The notes under the pieces were generated by a model, which worked only from the letters and a program-made list of their open reading frames with translations, was not told where the DNA came from and made no database searches. DNA of 64,000 nt, from assembly GCA_963210315.1 (NCBI GenBank), contig OY723276.1, positions 1,364,001 to 1,428,000 on the forward strand, written 5' to 3'. Position numbers and translations under genes: made by a program. Shown here piece after piece: positions 23,058 through 33,078 of the stretch (positions within the stretch are counted from its first letter, which is position 1; every line of letters begins with the position of its first letter). The stretch comes from Rhynchopus euleeides (lineage: Eukaryota > Euglenozoa > Diplonemea > Diplonemida > Diplonemidae).

Positions 23058-26000
23058 TCCACCCGGGCAGCTGCATCACTTGCAGGAATCCCCGGGTCGG
23101 TGCCAGCTATTGCTGTTAAATTTATGGTTTTTTTTGCCAAGCCAGGCGCTGCAACACCCCCGCCCCCCCCACGCTTGGGCAGCACAGTATTAATAACCCA
23201 GGTTGGCAGCTGTCCCCCGCTGGCAACACACAGCTCCCCCCGCCCTCCCCATGGCCCAGACAGCATTGCCAGACACCGCTTGCAAGTGCGGAGCGAGCGC
23301 GCTAATGGGTGTGGATGCGGGTGGGTGGGGCTAGCGCCTCGAATGCTGCTACCATCACCACCACCGCCACTGCCACCCCGCCACCCCCCCGCCACAAACA
23401 TGATATGCCCGGTTGTTATATTTTGAGGACGAAGGTGCCGGTTGTGTTATCATAGGTGTTGTCCCCACACCCTGCCCCCCCCTCTCTCCGCTGAACGTAT
23501 AGCCTGATCATCTCATGGCTGGATTTCGGGAACGGCATTTTCGCCGTTTTCAGGAAATCCGGTGTGTATTTTCTGCAGGGAACCCCGCTTCGGCTGATGG
23601 AAAAGGCCCTTCCGCTTGTCTTATGTGAGCGATTGTGTGAAATAGGTAACAGGATGGTGACATGCCGTGTGTGCGGGGCATTGATGTGTATTTGGTCATC
23701 AAAAAAAACTAGCGATTCGCTTTTATTGCATGGGGGGAGGGGTGGATGGGAGGGGTGCCCGGGTCTTAGATCCTGTCCTTGATCTGGGTCCCGCCCGCGG
23801 GTGGGCGAGTGGAGGGGGTTGGGGGATCCCCTGTATGCCACACACACACACACCCACCGACCTCCGCCGAAATGCAAAAGGAAAACAAATATCTGTGCCT
23901 CTTTCTATCTCTCTCTCTCTCTCTCCGCCTCTGTCTTTTGTTTGCCTTCCTGCAAAAACAAAAAAACAAAAAAAAACAAAACAAACAATGTGTGTGGCCT
24001 GGAACCATGTCTCTGTGCTTATTTCCACCGGTTGCCGATCAAAATTCCCTCTACCCCTCAACAACAAGCCCCACTCCTTTGCCCCACTCCCACCACTCCG
24101 CCGTCTATCGGGGGAGGTGTCCGGCAGCCAACAGGGGGTTTATGTGCGTGAATCGGTGATGTTCCAAAAGAGAAGAATGTACGAAAGTGATGTGGTATTC
24201 AAAAAGCACCGCTGTGTGTTGTAACCCCGCGCGGGGTCTCGACGGCTCAGCAAATAAAAGGAAGGGGCTTCGGAAAAAGAACCAGCGGTTATTTTTCAAG
24301 TAAAATATATGGGGGGGGGGGGATTTACTAAACAAAACGGACACTTTTCTGCACCACTCCGCGAGTACTCCCTTCGACAACTGGCCCCCCCATGTCTGTT
24401 GCATCACCTTTCGCTTCATCCCCCCCTGCTGGAGTGCCGTTCCGTACAAACAGCGAACCCAACCTCCACAAGTCTTTGTTTGGCTTGAAAAGAAAAACTG
24501 TTACAAAATTTTCGCCCAACCGGGAAACAAAAGTAAATTTAGTCATCGCGCCTTCTTCATTTTCGGACGAACGATGTGCATGGTGCCTCTGCCAGTGCAC
24601 CCTGGGAGGGGGTCGGCACACACCTGCGGCACCAGCCCCCCCACGTAGAGCGGGGAGATTTATAGAGGCAAAGGCTTTTCCGTGTCACAGCCACATTTAG
24701 CCGTGCGAAGTTCTGAGAGGACGTTCTGTGCGATTGGGGTGGGGGGTGGGGGAGGACTGGCTGTGTGTGTGTGTGTGTGTGACTGCGAGAGACCATATTC
24801 ATCTATTGTCGGCAAGAATACCCACATCTCTCGTCCCCCTCCGCAGGTTTTGTTCAACAATGCTTCAAAATGCCTGTGGGGGAGGGGGGGGCATTTCGAG
24901 CGCGACCTGCAATTGTTGAGCGATCCGGGGGAGGAGTTCGGCTTCCGATGCAGGTTTTCCCCTCCCACGCGCGCACCCCACCCCACCCCACCCCCACCCC
25001 CTCCACTTAGGGGGTCCCGACTACTCGGAATGCAGTCTGTGACCCGACAACCGCGTCGTGCACCCCTCCTCTCCCCACCTGTCCCCCCTGACTCTCCCGA
25101 TGAGGCCACATGGGGCAGGGGCCGGCCTTGGCACGCCTAAGATTCATGTTTTTATAGCCCCCCCTTCCCCCCGCCCCCCCGTCCCCTCCAAAAACGCTTG
25201 CACGACTATGTGTCGGGTAAAAAGATGCGTGAAAAAAAACGTGCACAAAAAAAACGCGGATTTTTTGGGCGACAAATCGGCAAAACGCTCCGCTGCAAAA
25301 CGTGTGCGGATAGTTGCCTTTCTGTTTTGTCCCCCCCCCGCCCCCCTTTTTTTGTGACAAGCGCATGCTCACGGAAAGCGTCCAGAGCGAAAAAAAGGTT
25401 GCAGTGGGAGCAATGTTTTGTTCACCTCCACTCCACGCCCCAACGTGCAGGTGGCCAGAAGCTTGCACAAAACAAAAGAAAAGAAACCTGGCAATTCTTT
25501 TTTTGGCGCACAAACGCAAACAACAGCCTCTCTCTCTCTGATTTTCTCTGAGTCTTGTCCGTGATGTCAGTGAGAGGATCTCCTCCTGGTCGTAGGAAGA
25601 GTATGACCTGAGGGAAGGTTCCTATGGTAAGGAGAGGTTGTGTGTCTTTGCTGGTGTGCGCACAAAACAAATGTGCAGAAGTGTGCAGAAAGGCGAAGCC
25701 CCTCGAGGTGATCTCAAGGAATGGAAGCAATCTGGCCGGCTGGCCGGTCTCGGAGGAGAGGAAGTCCGAGGTATACCCACCACCGCACGAGCACACTGTG
25801 ATAAGTGGGCCGTGCGCTATTTTTTTGGACCCCCCCGCCACCACCACCCCCCCCCTCATCCCGTTCTCAGTACCTTGTGTAGTTATTGCTGTTCGGGAGA
25901 CAGTCGCACGTGTGGATGCCTCCACCCATGTATCCCCCCCCCGCCCACACCCACCCCCCACCCCCCACGCCCCGCCCCTCTTCTCCCCGCGATCTGAGCA

Positions 26001-26158
26001 AAAGCGCTGGTGTGACGTGTCGCTGGTGTCGTTGCCCGAGAAATTTTTTGAGGATATTGTGTGGCTCCCGCAAGCCAGAGGGGAGGGGGGGGGGGAGAGG
26101 TCTTCTTTGTTTTGCCCTTCCCCCCCCCCCCCCCAGCACCCCACACAACGCAACGAGG
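23058..26158. other. 3.1 kb without a recognised gene
   Basis: Low-complexity C-rich and G-rich tracts alternate with mixed sequence. A 102-codon frame at 24392-24700 (MSVASPFASSPP...) lacks the GC-rich third positions of the real genes. Runs of A (23953-23989), poly-G (24312-24321) and poly-C (26121-26134) explain most other frames. The last ~50 bases lead into the redox gene. Confidence 0.5.
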
Positions 26159-27019
26159 ATGTGGCGGTTTGGCCTGCGCAGCACAGCTGCCCTTGCAAAG
26201 ACCAGGTTCGCCCAGCCCCACCAGCTGAGGTATTGTGGAAATATGGCCTCCGTCGATGGAATGAGCGTGTCAGAGCTCAAGGATGTGATCCGTCGTGGCG
26301 GGCTTGGCTTTGCAGATGTGACGGAGAAGAGCGAACTGGTCCAGCGGGCGAAGGAGGCGGCGGAGCGGATCGAACAGGGCAAGGCACAGCAGCAGGGGCA
26401 GCAGGCACCCCCTGCAGCAGAGAGCAGTGCAGAGCCCACCGCCGAGTCGATGAAGGCGCAGTGCCAAGGGATGTCGGTGTCGGAGCTGAAGGCGACGATC
26501 CGGAAGGCAGGGCTCTCGTTTGTCGGCCTGACGGAGAAGCCCGAGATGGTTGCCCGGGCAGCCGAGGCGCTCGTGATCCTGTCGCAGCGCAAGCCGTCGT
26601 TTTTTGAGAAGCCGCTCGGCACGCAGCTGCTCACCAAGGATGGCCTGAAGGACACCTCCGAGGTCCTGCAGGGTAAGGACTACGTTCTGCTCTACTTCAG
26701 CGCCCACTGGTGCCCCCCGTGCCGGCAGTTCACCCCGATGCTGGCGAACTTCCACATCAACGAGTCGCGCGACAAGAGCTTCGAGGTGGTGTTCATCTCC
26801 AACGACAAGAGCGAGAGCCAGTTCGATGACTACTTCGAGTCGATGCCGTGGACAGCTGTTCCCTTTGACAGCCACTTCCGGGGCATCGCACAGCAGCAGT
26901 ACGGTGCACAGGGCATCCCTGAGCTCGTTGTGCTGTCGAAAGATGGCGAGATCATCCGTCGCGGTGCAGTGCAGTACCTTGCACAGGACCAGTACGGACG
27001 GAGCTTCCCGTGGCATTGA
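26159..27019 (+). CDS. Tryparedoxin/nucleoredoxin-like protein with two SAP-like repeats
   Basis: The protein has 286 residues in a single exon. The ATG at 26159 gives an Arg-rich start free of acidic residues (MWRFGLRSTAALAKTRFAQP), a plausible mitochondrial presequence; an internal ATG at 26243 would give a cytosolic form. Two ~35-residue repeats begin at about 35 and 105 (MSVSELKDVIRRGGL and MSVSELKATIRKAGL, each with EK-x-E-[LM]-V), resembling SAP or ARMET-C helices. The thioredoxin fold follows with the redox motif HWCPPCRQF (Cys185, Cys188), VVFISNDKSESQFDDYF and GIPELVVLSKDGE, the hallmarks of the nucleoredoxin/tryparedoxin group. It should reduce or oxidise protein disulfides; electron donor unknown. 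Confidence 0.9.
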   Translation: MWRFGLRSTAALAKTRFAQPHQLRYCGNMASVDGMSVSELKDVIRRGGLGFADVTEKSELVQRAKEAAERIEQGKAQQQGQQAPPAAESSAEPTAESMKAQCQGMSVSELKATIRKAGLSFVGLTEKPEMVARAAEALVILSQRKPSFFEKPLGTQLLTKDGLKDTSEVLQGKDYVLLYFSAHWCPPCRQFTPMLANFHINESRDKSFEVVFISNDKSESQFDDYFESMPWTAVPFDSHFRGIAQQQYGAQGIPELVVLSKDGEIIRRGAVQYLAQDQYGRSFPWH

Positions 27020-27855
27020 TTGTGCGGCCCAAAACATACGTCTGTGTCTCCCCTGATGATTCCTTCAAATGAAGTCCATCATCACGTGCGTGTGTGACAG
27101 TGGAGTGGCTGGACAGTGCAGGGTAGCACCAGAGCTCGCTCGGTACGACCCACACTAAACTAAAAATATTAGCGTGTGTCTGACAGTGGAGTGGATATCG
27201 CGTCGTAGCTCACTCGGTACCTCCACATGAGTATAGACTGAACGCGTGTGAGTGTGTTGCTCCAAGGAATGGGGATTGTCCGCGCCTGGGGTGTGGGGTG
27301 AGTGTGGAGGGTGTGTGTGCGAAATCGACGTTTCAGATCAGAAAATACATCTGCCGGAGCAACGGGTGGGGGGGGTGCGGTGGTGCTCATCAGTGGGAGG
27401 AACTGTGCTGTGGCTCCGGCTTTCTCCCTGCCGCCAAATCAGCACTCGTGGGGGGGTGGGTGGGGACACACCAACTCAAACGTGCCAAACTAACTCCCAG
27501 GGTCTGGTGCCTCTTTCTTCTGTGGGGGGTGGGTGGGTGTCTCAATTTTGTTGTGCGGCTGCTATCTCACCAGCCGTGGCTTAGATCTGCCTATTGCGCA
27601 CACCCAACAGCCTGTAGCGGGCGAAACATGCCTCCCAAAGGCATGTGCGACTAGCTCGCCCTTCTGAGCGTGTGGTGCGGAGATGGGGATGGGTAGGTGG
27701 TAGAACACGCAAACCACACCCCTGAAGTGTTGACGCCTATAAAGGAGCTGTGTGTCCGCAACGTGATGGCGTGTTTCTCTGCACCATGTTCCCCCAGGCC
27801 CTGCCCAGTGAAACCGTATCCATACGACCACTCCCCTGTTTCTTTTTGAGATAAA
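27020..27855. other. Intergenic with an imperfect direct repeat
   Basis: Two ~70-bp stretches (about 27086-27155 and 27173-27245) share GTGTGTGACAGTGGAGTGG-type text and AGCTC[AG]CTCGGTAC. The second part recalls a tRNA D-arm, but no anticodon or T-arm follows. Nothing else is recognised. Confidence 0.45.
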
Positions 27856-27964
27856 GGGGGTCTTCGCTACAGGGTGATCGTCGGTGCATTTTGGTGCACT
27901 TCCTCAGGAAACGAGGTGAACACTGACGAAGAATAACGAAGCATAACGACCAGCGAAGACCCCC
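27856..27964. mobile_element. MITE, 109 bp, second copy of the GGGGGTCTTCGC family
   Basis: TIRs are GGGGGTCTTCGCT and AGCGAAGACCCCC, flanked by AAA on both sides (27853-27855 and 27965-27967). It is the inverted relative of 9577-9683. Confidence 0.8.
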
Positions 27965-28126
27965 AAAGTCCTTTTCGATCGATCCACCAAGCCCATCATC
28001 CATCAGAAATAACTGATGGGGTCTTGACTGCTTCCACTTCACGACCCCCACACGAGACAGATACATGGCCGCCACCTCCACCTCCCCCACCCACACTACC
28101 ACCACGCACACAGGGCACTGCCACCC

Positions 28127-29032
28127 ATGGCACCTCCCCTTTGCGACAGCTACGGCGATGTGGATGAAGTCGAAGCTGCCCGCCGCATGCAGTGCGCGTG
28201 GCGCGTATTCCGGGCGAAACGTGTCGCGCAGAACAAACGCCTCAAGCGGTGGTATCTAAAGAAGTATGCCATGCGGGTCCAGAGCGCGTGGCGCTGCTTC
28301 AACGCGAAGCAGATACTGCGACGAAGGCGGGAGGAACGCATGCGCCAGCTGGGGCGTGTCGAGGAGGAGTACCAGCGGCGCACCATGGCCAGCTTCGTTG
28401 AGGGGCTTCTGTGGCGCATGTCGATGTGTGAGAACAAGGCATCCTTCATCCAGCTGTGGTACCGTGCATGCAAGGCGAGGCGGTGGAAGGTGGGCCAGCG
28501 TGCCCTGGCAGCTGCGGGGTCTGGGCTTGTCGCGGCTCGCGACGACCGCCGGGGGACAGTTGCAAGCACCGCTGGGCGCTTGTCGGTATCCGGCACGGTG
28601 GTGTCACCTCATGCGGAGGAGGAGGAGAAGGGGGACGAGCTGCCCATCCCCACAGGGTGCGATGCTGTGCCGTGTGCCGGGGTTCTGCGCGGGCCGATCT
28701 TCTCGCCGCCCCCTGCAGGCACGCCCAACGTGAACATTCGGAGGGAGGAGCGTGAGAAGAGGGAGTTGAAGCTCCTCGAGACGTCGGCCCTCGTCTCCCG
28801 CACCAAAGACACCGATCACGGGCATGCCCTCAAGCGGGAGCAGATTGCACTGGAGCAGAGGGCAGCCACCACGATCCAGTCGATGTTCCGCAGGAAGATG
28901 GCGTCCGATCAGTACGTTGCAGCGTCCGTCAAGCGCCACTCGCACTATATGAAGCTGCAGTCGTCCAGCAAGTCCAACATCTCGTTCTGCCCGCATGCAG
29001 AAGGTGAGGGCATTTGTGTGGGTGGTGATTAG
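28127..29032 (+). CDS. IQ-motif protein, probable calmodulin-binding
   Basis: Uninterrupted frame of 301 residues from ATG 28127, which follows a C-rich leader. Four IQ-like segments are visible: ARRMQCAWRVFRAKRVA (about 18), AMRVQSAWRCFNAKQILRR (about 48), ASFIQLWYRACKARRW (about 107) and AATTIQSMFRRKMA (near the C-terminus). These bind calmodulin or EF-hand light chains, often in flagellar or cytoskeletal proteins. The middle is acidic and low-complexity. An alternative 3' end uses the GTGAGG donor at 29004 and a CTGCAG acceptor at 29413, giving a 295-residue form ending AEGLS with the stop at 29424. No other domain is visible. Confidence 0.75.
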   Translation: MAPPLCDSYGDVDEVEAARRMQCAWRVFRAKRVAQNKRLKRWYLKKYAMRVQSAWRCFNAKQILRRRREERMRQLGRVEEEYQRRTMASFVEGLLWRMSMCENKASFIQLWYRACKARRWKVGQRALAAAGSGLVAARDDRRGTVASTAGRLSVSGTVVSPHAEEEEKGDELPIPTGCDAVPCAGVLRGPIFSPPPAGTPNVNIRREEREKRELKLLETSALVSRTKDTDHGHALKREQIALEQRAATTIQSMFRRKMASDQYVAASVKRHSHYMKLQSSSKSNISFCPHAEGEGICVGGD

Positions 29033-29498
29033 GCTTTGCAGACGCGCTGCCGCATGCATGCGCCCATACCCCGAATCTGTTCTTGTGTGCGCTGTCGCAG
29101 CACTTCCCTCTTCCCCGGGCCGTGCCCCGTGCCCCATATGATATACACCGATGCAGCCTCTTGCCAGAGGCTGCTGTGTGCGAGTATGAAGGAAAAGATG
29201 CTGTGGCGAGTGTGCGAGGATGGTGGTTCTGATTTGTGATTCTGTTTTCCAGTTTGCAGGGTGTGTGTGCTGGGAGGGTGGGATGGCTGCCAGAGGCTGC
29301 TGTGTGCGTGGAGGTTGCACCAAAGGAGGTGCGGTCAGTGGTGCTGGCATATGATAACATAGCAGGCTTGGTGCAGTTCTGCACTCACACGCACCTCTCT
29401 CACCGCCCTGCAGGCCTCTCTTAGGACCGATTCTGAGGATCCTCCACACGGGAGAACTACCTGTGCGACTTTCCACTACACACATCCACAACCACACG

Positions 29499-30222
29499 AT
29501 GCACTCGTTTGTGTCTGCTGTCCTGGTGCTGTCGCTGGCGTGCAGCGTTGGGGGGCTCGGGATGCTGGACGAGCGGAACAAGCAGGACCTGTGGGTGTCG
29601 GCACTGGAGAGGTGCGGTGACGACGCACGTGACGAGAACGCAGAGCTGGCCGTGAAGTGCCAGGAGGAGACGGAGAAGAAGTTTGCGTCGGAGGAGGGTG
29701 TGGCGGGGTTTGTTGCGTGCGACATGGAGTACTGCGCGTGCACGCACGGGACGTGGGCGAACGGGACGTGCGAGCAGTCTGACCGCTGCAAGGATGACTG
29801 CGAGTGCATGGAGCAGTGCTACGCACGCCAGATGGAGTGCTCCTTCGAGCACACGGTGCGTCTGTACGCGTCGCGTGACACACAGGAGAACGCGTGCGAC
29901 GCGGTGGAGCTGACGAAGTGCGTGCGTGAGACCCGCGGCGCCTTCGTGGCGGAGTGCAAGCGTGGGATGGGCAAGCCGGTGTCCTTCATCTCGTGGATGA
30001 GCCAGCCGGTGGCACAGGGGTGCGACGCCAACCTGGTATGGCCATTCCTGCACACCACATTATCCTTGCACCCCACACACACACACATGTGAACCCTTTG
30101 TTGAGTGCACGTTACTATTCAACACACACCCTTCCCACCACACACAGGTGTGCGGGTCGTCGGGCATGCTGTCCGTCTCCCTTGCTGTTCTGGTCGCCTC
30201 CCTTGCAGCTGTCCTTGCATGA
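29499..30222 (+). CDS. Cys-rich, probably GPI-anchored surface protein, copy 1 (two exons)
   Basis: Exons are 29499-30035 and 30148-30222, joined in phase 0 (donor GTATGG), giving 203 residues. MHSFVSAVLVLSLACSVGG is a clear signal peptide. The mature part has about 18 cysteines, including YCACT and RCKDDCECMEQC, and several NGT-type glycosylation sites. The second exon encodes CGSSG followed by an uninterrupted hydrophobic end (MLSVSLAVLVASLAAVLA), as in a GPI-attachment signal. So the product should be an extracellular disulfide-rich protein tethered to the plasma membrane. I do not recognise the family. It is duplicated at 32355-33078 without a single indel over 741 bp. Confidence 0.85.
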
Positions 30223-30727
30223 ACCCAGCCCCACCAGGCTGCTCGGCTGTTGGCCTGCATGCCCTCTGTGTGCATGCACACCATCGTATCACCTGGCTCC
30301 GACTTTCTGATGTTGCTTCCTGATCCAATCAGTTGTGTTCATATCTCTGAAAGAACCGCTGGTTCTAATAATCGTTATTTGTCCTAAACATGTGCCGCAG
30401 GCTGCTGTGTTGGATGCCATAGGCCCGGTACCGACGCTGCACGTGGCTGCTCCGGTGAGCTGGCCGCATCAGCTCATCGGGGACGTCCTGCTGCCGTGTT
30501 GCTGCCTTTGTCTTCTTGTTTCCTCTCCTGCCCAGCCACAGGAGGTGGGACCACAAAATGAAAGGAAATCCCCAACACATCCATACCCGAATCTAATCAA
30601 GGGGATATGATGGGGTAATACCACCGTGTAACCAGAAGAACACGATATATCGGCCCCTCTCACCGGGAGGAGGCTGCACTGAGCACGGGCAACACTCGTT
30701 CGGATCAAAAATCAGTTCAAAAGAACT
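30223..30727. other. Intergenic, no gene supported
   Basis: A short open stretch at about 30399-30500 has GC-rich third positions after a possible CCGCAG acceptor but no start or joinable neighbour. Nothing else is recognised. Confidence 0.4.
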
Positions 30728-30913
30728 GTTGCCAGTTACGAGCGATGAAGCGTAGCGAAGTCGCAAAGTACCGAAGGAATCGTACGACTGAAGCTTTGTA
30801 AGGATCACATCTTCATAAGTGCACGCTCAACGAAACGTAGCCCAGATCTGCCTTTTTCCCCTTGCTGGGCAGGGTGTTTTCTCTTGTAGCGAAAGGGGTC
30901 CGATTTCAGAACG
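30728..30913. repeat. Dispersed repeat, copy 2
   Basis: Matches 17222-17438 (AGTTACGAGCGATGAAGCG, CGTACGACTGAAGCTTTG, GCAGGGTGTTTTCTC, GCGAAAGGGGTCCGATTTC) with about 30 bp missing in the middle. Confidence 0.75.
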
Positions 30914-32337
30914 AACCGGTTCTACACATATGATTATGGAGAATGGCCCCCCCGCACACAGCCTCCTTCCTCTTCCCATTCACAGCACCCTTTTTTTTCT
31001 CTTGCAGTTCTAAAAGCCTTCGACATCTTTCTCTCTTTCTTTCTGACAGGATGCATTGCTTTCATCCCCCCCTCCCCCACCTCCCCCGCCTGTGTGTAGA
31101 TGAGGGGTGTGGGGCACAGGCGGGGTGAGTTGAGCCCTGACAAGCGACACGTTCTCCCTCGTACACCATCTCCGCAGCAAAAAGGCTGCAGTGGGACGTT
31201 GGTTTTGTTTGCTGGATTTGGTGCCCAACAGTTACACACACACAAGAAGCCCCTGCCCCCTTTTTCGGTGACTTTCTGTGCCATTTCTTTCTGGATCTCG
31301 CGACACCCCCTCCCGCACCTTCACACCACCTTCCATCATACTGGGGTGCCGTGTGTCTAGTGAGTGGGGGTGTCTGCGTTCCAACAAGGCAAACTGGAGG
31401 GGGGGGCCTTGGGGTTTGTGACCACAGCACGATCCGGGGGGGCACCGATTATGATTTCTTCTCTCCAACACATGGGCACTCACACACCATCCTGTATCCC
31501 ACAAACGCCACCATCACGCCTTGTACGAATAGGTGTCATACCAGAACGAAACGTGGCGGTGTGTTCTGGTCGGGATCACTGGAACGAAGTGAGAGTGTTT
31601 GACGGGGACCCCCTCGCAAGCAGTTACCATTTCAAACGAATCAAAACGGACAGTCCATCCAGACAACCCGGTGTGCTCCTGGTGTTCGAACGAATCTAAA
31701 TCGTTTTTCTTATGACAGGGAGGCGTGCCCAACAGTTTCCCTCCTGTTTCAATCCACCGCCAGCCGCCGCCCCCCCCCCCTTCCGCAAAGCCCATCACCA
31801 GCTGACCACGCACAGGAAGCCCTTCACCTCTGTGAAAACCATTTGCACCGGCAGGGGCATCACTCATTGCTCGACGCCTTAGCAAGCAAATACCCCAGTC
31901 CCTGACGTTGTTGCAGACGTGCTGTGTCCGGTGCTGCTCAGGCACAGCGGGGCACACGGATGCGGAGTGTGGGTGTGTGCCATGTGCCTGTGTCGGGATG
32001 TGGCACTGCCCACTGCCTGGGGTGGAGGGGGGGGGGGTTGTGCTCACCCGTCGTGTCTGCCTCTACTACTAAGAGAGCAGTGCGGTTAATACAGTCCAGT
32101 GCAGTTCGGCCAGGACCCCGTTCCCTACCCCGACCCCTTCTGCCCTGTGGTGGCAGGGTGCTCTGCTGCTGCTGTGCCATTCCATGCCACCACAACCACA
32201 ACCGCAACCGCACAGGCCTGTCTCGCACACACTTACACAGCAGAACAGAGAAGCCGGCACTGTTTGCAGTATCGCAAGAAGCACACAGCAAACCACTCAC
32301 ATCGAGAAGCGCGAGTCCACGTGTCTGCAGCTGACCC
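30914..32337. other. Intergenic, nothing recognised
   Basis: Mixed and C-rich DNA separating the two Cys-rich copies. It is unrelated to the sequence upstream of copy 1, so only the coding unit was duplicated. An ATG at 32184 is in frame with the second copy. Confidence 0.5.
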
Positions 32338-32354
32338 ACATCCACAACCACACA

Positions 32355-33078
32355 ATTCACTCGTCTGTGTCTGCTGTCCTGGTGCTGTCGCTGGCGTGCA
32401 GCGTTGGGGGGCTCGGGATGCTGGACGAGCGGAACAAGCAGGACCTGTGGGTGTCGGCACTGGAGAGGTGCGGTGACGACGCACGTGACGAGAACGCAGA
32501 GCTGGCCGTGAAGTGCCAGGAGGAGACGGAGAAGAAGTTTGCGTCGGAGGAGGGTGTGGCGGGGTTTGTTGCGTGCGACATGGAGTACTGCGCGTGCACG
32601 CACGGGACGTGGGCGAACGGGACGTGCGAGCAGTCTGACCGCTGCAAGGATGACTGCGAGTGCATGGAGCAGTGCTACGCACGCCAGATGGAGTGCTCCT
32701 TCGAGCACACGGTGCGTCTGTACGCGTCGCGTGACACACAGGAGAATGCGTGCGACGCGGTGGAGCTGACGAAGTGCGTGCGTGAGACCCGCGGCGCCTT
32801 CGTGGCGGAGTGCAAGCGTGGGATGGGCAAGCCGGTGTCCTTCATCTCGTGGATGAGCCAGCCGGTGGCACAGGGGTGCGACGCCAACCTGGTATGGCCA
32901 TTCCTGCACACCACATTATCCTTGCACCCCACACACACACACATGTGAACCCTTTGTTGAGTGCACGTTACTATTCAACACACACCCTTCCCACCACACA
33001 CAGGTGTGCGGGTCGTCGGGCATGCTGTCCGTCTCCCTTGCTGTCCTGGTCACCTCCCTTGCAGCTGTCCTTGCATGA
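32355..33078 (+). pseudogene. Cys-rich surface protein, copy 2, start codon lost
   Basis: Exons corresponding to copy 1 are 32355-32891 and 33004-33078, with identical splice sites. Similarity runs from 32338 to the stop at 33076-33078 (offset 2,856 bp) with few substitutions, the intron included. The ATG of copy 1 is ATT here (32355-32357), and the signal peptide begins IHSSVSAV instead of MHSFVSAV. Other visible changes are one synonymous change (GAAC to GAAT) and Ala to Thr in the GPI tail. The frame is otherwise fully open and extends up to ATG 32184, which would add ~57 polar residues before the hydrophobic segment and probably spoil secretion. It may be a recent pseudogene, or a donor or product of gene conversion. 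Confidence 0.65.

Noticed and set aside
24392..24700. 102-codon ORF starting MSVASPF
   Set aside because: Low GC at third positions, no motif, not supported by neighbouring exons.
27173..27245. Possible tRNA because of AGCTCACTCGGTAC
   Set aside because: Only a D-arm-like word is present; no acceptor pairing, anticodon arm or T-arm.
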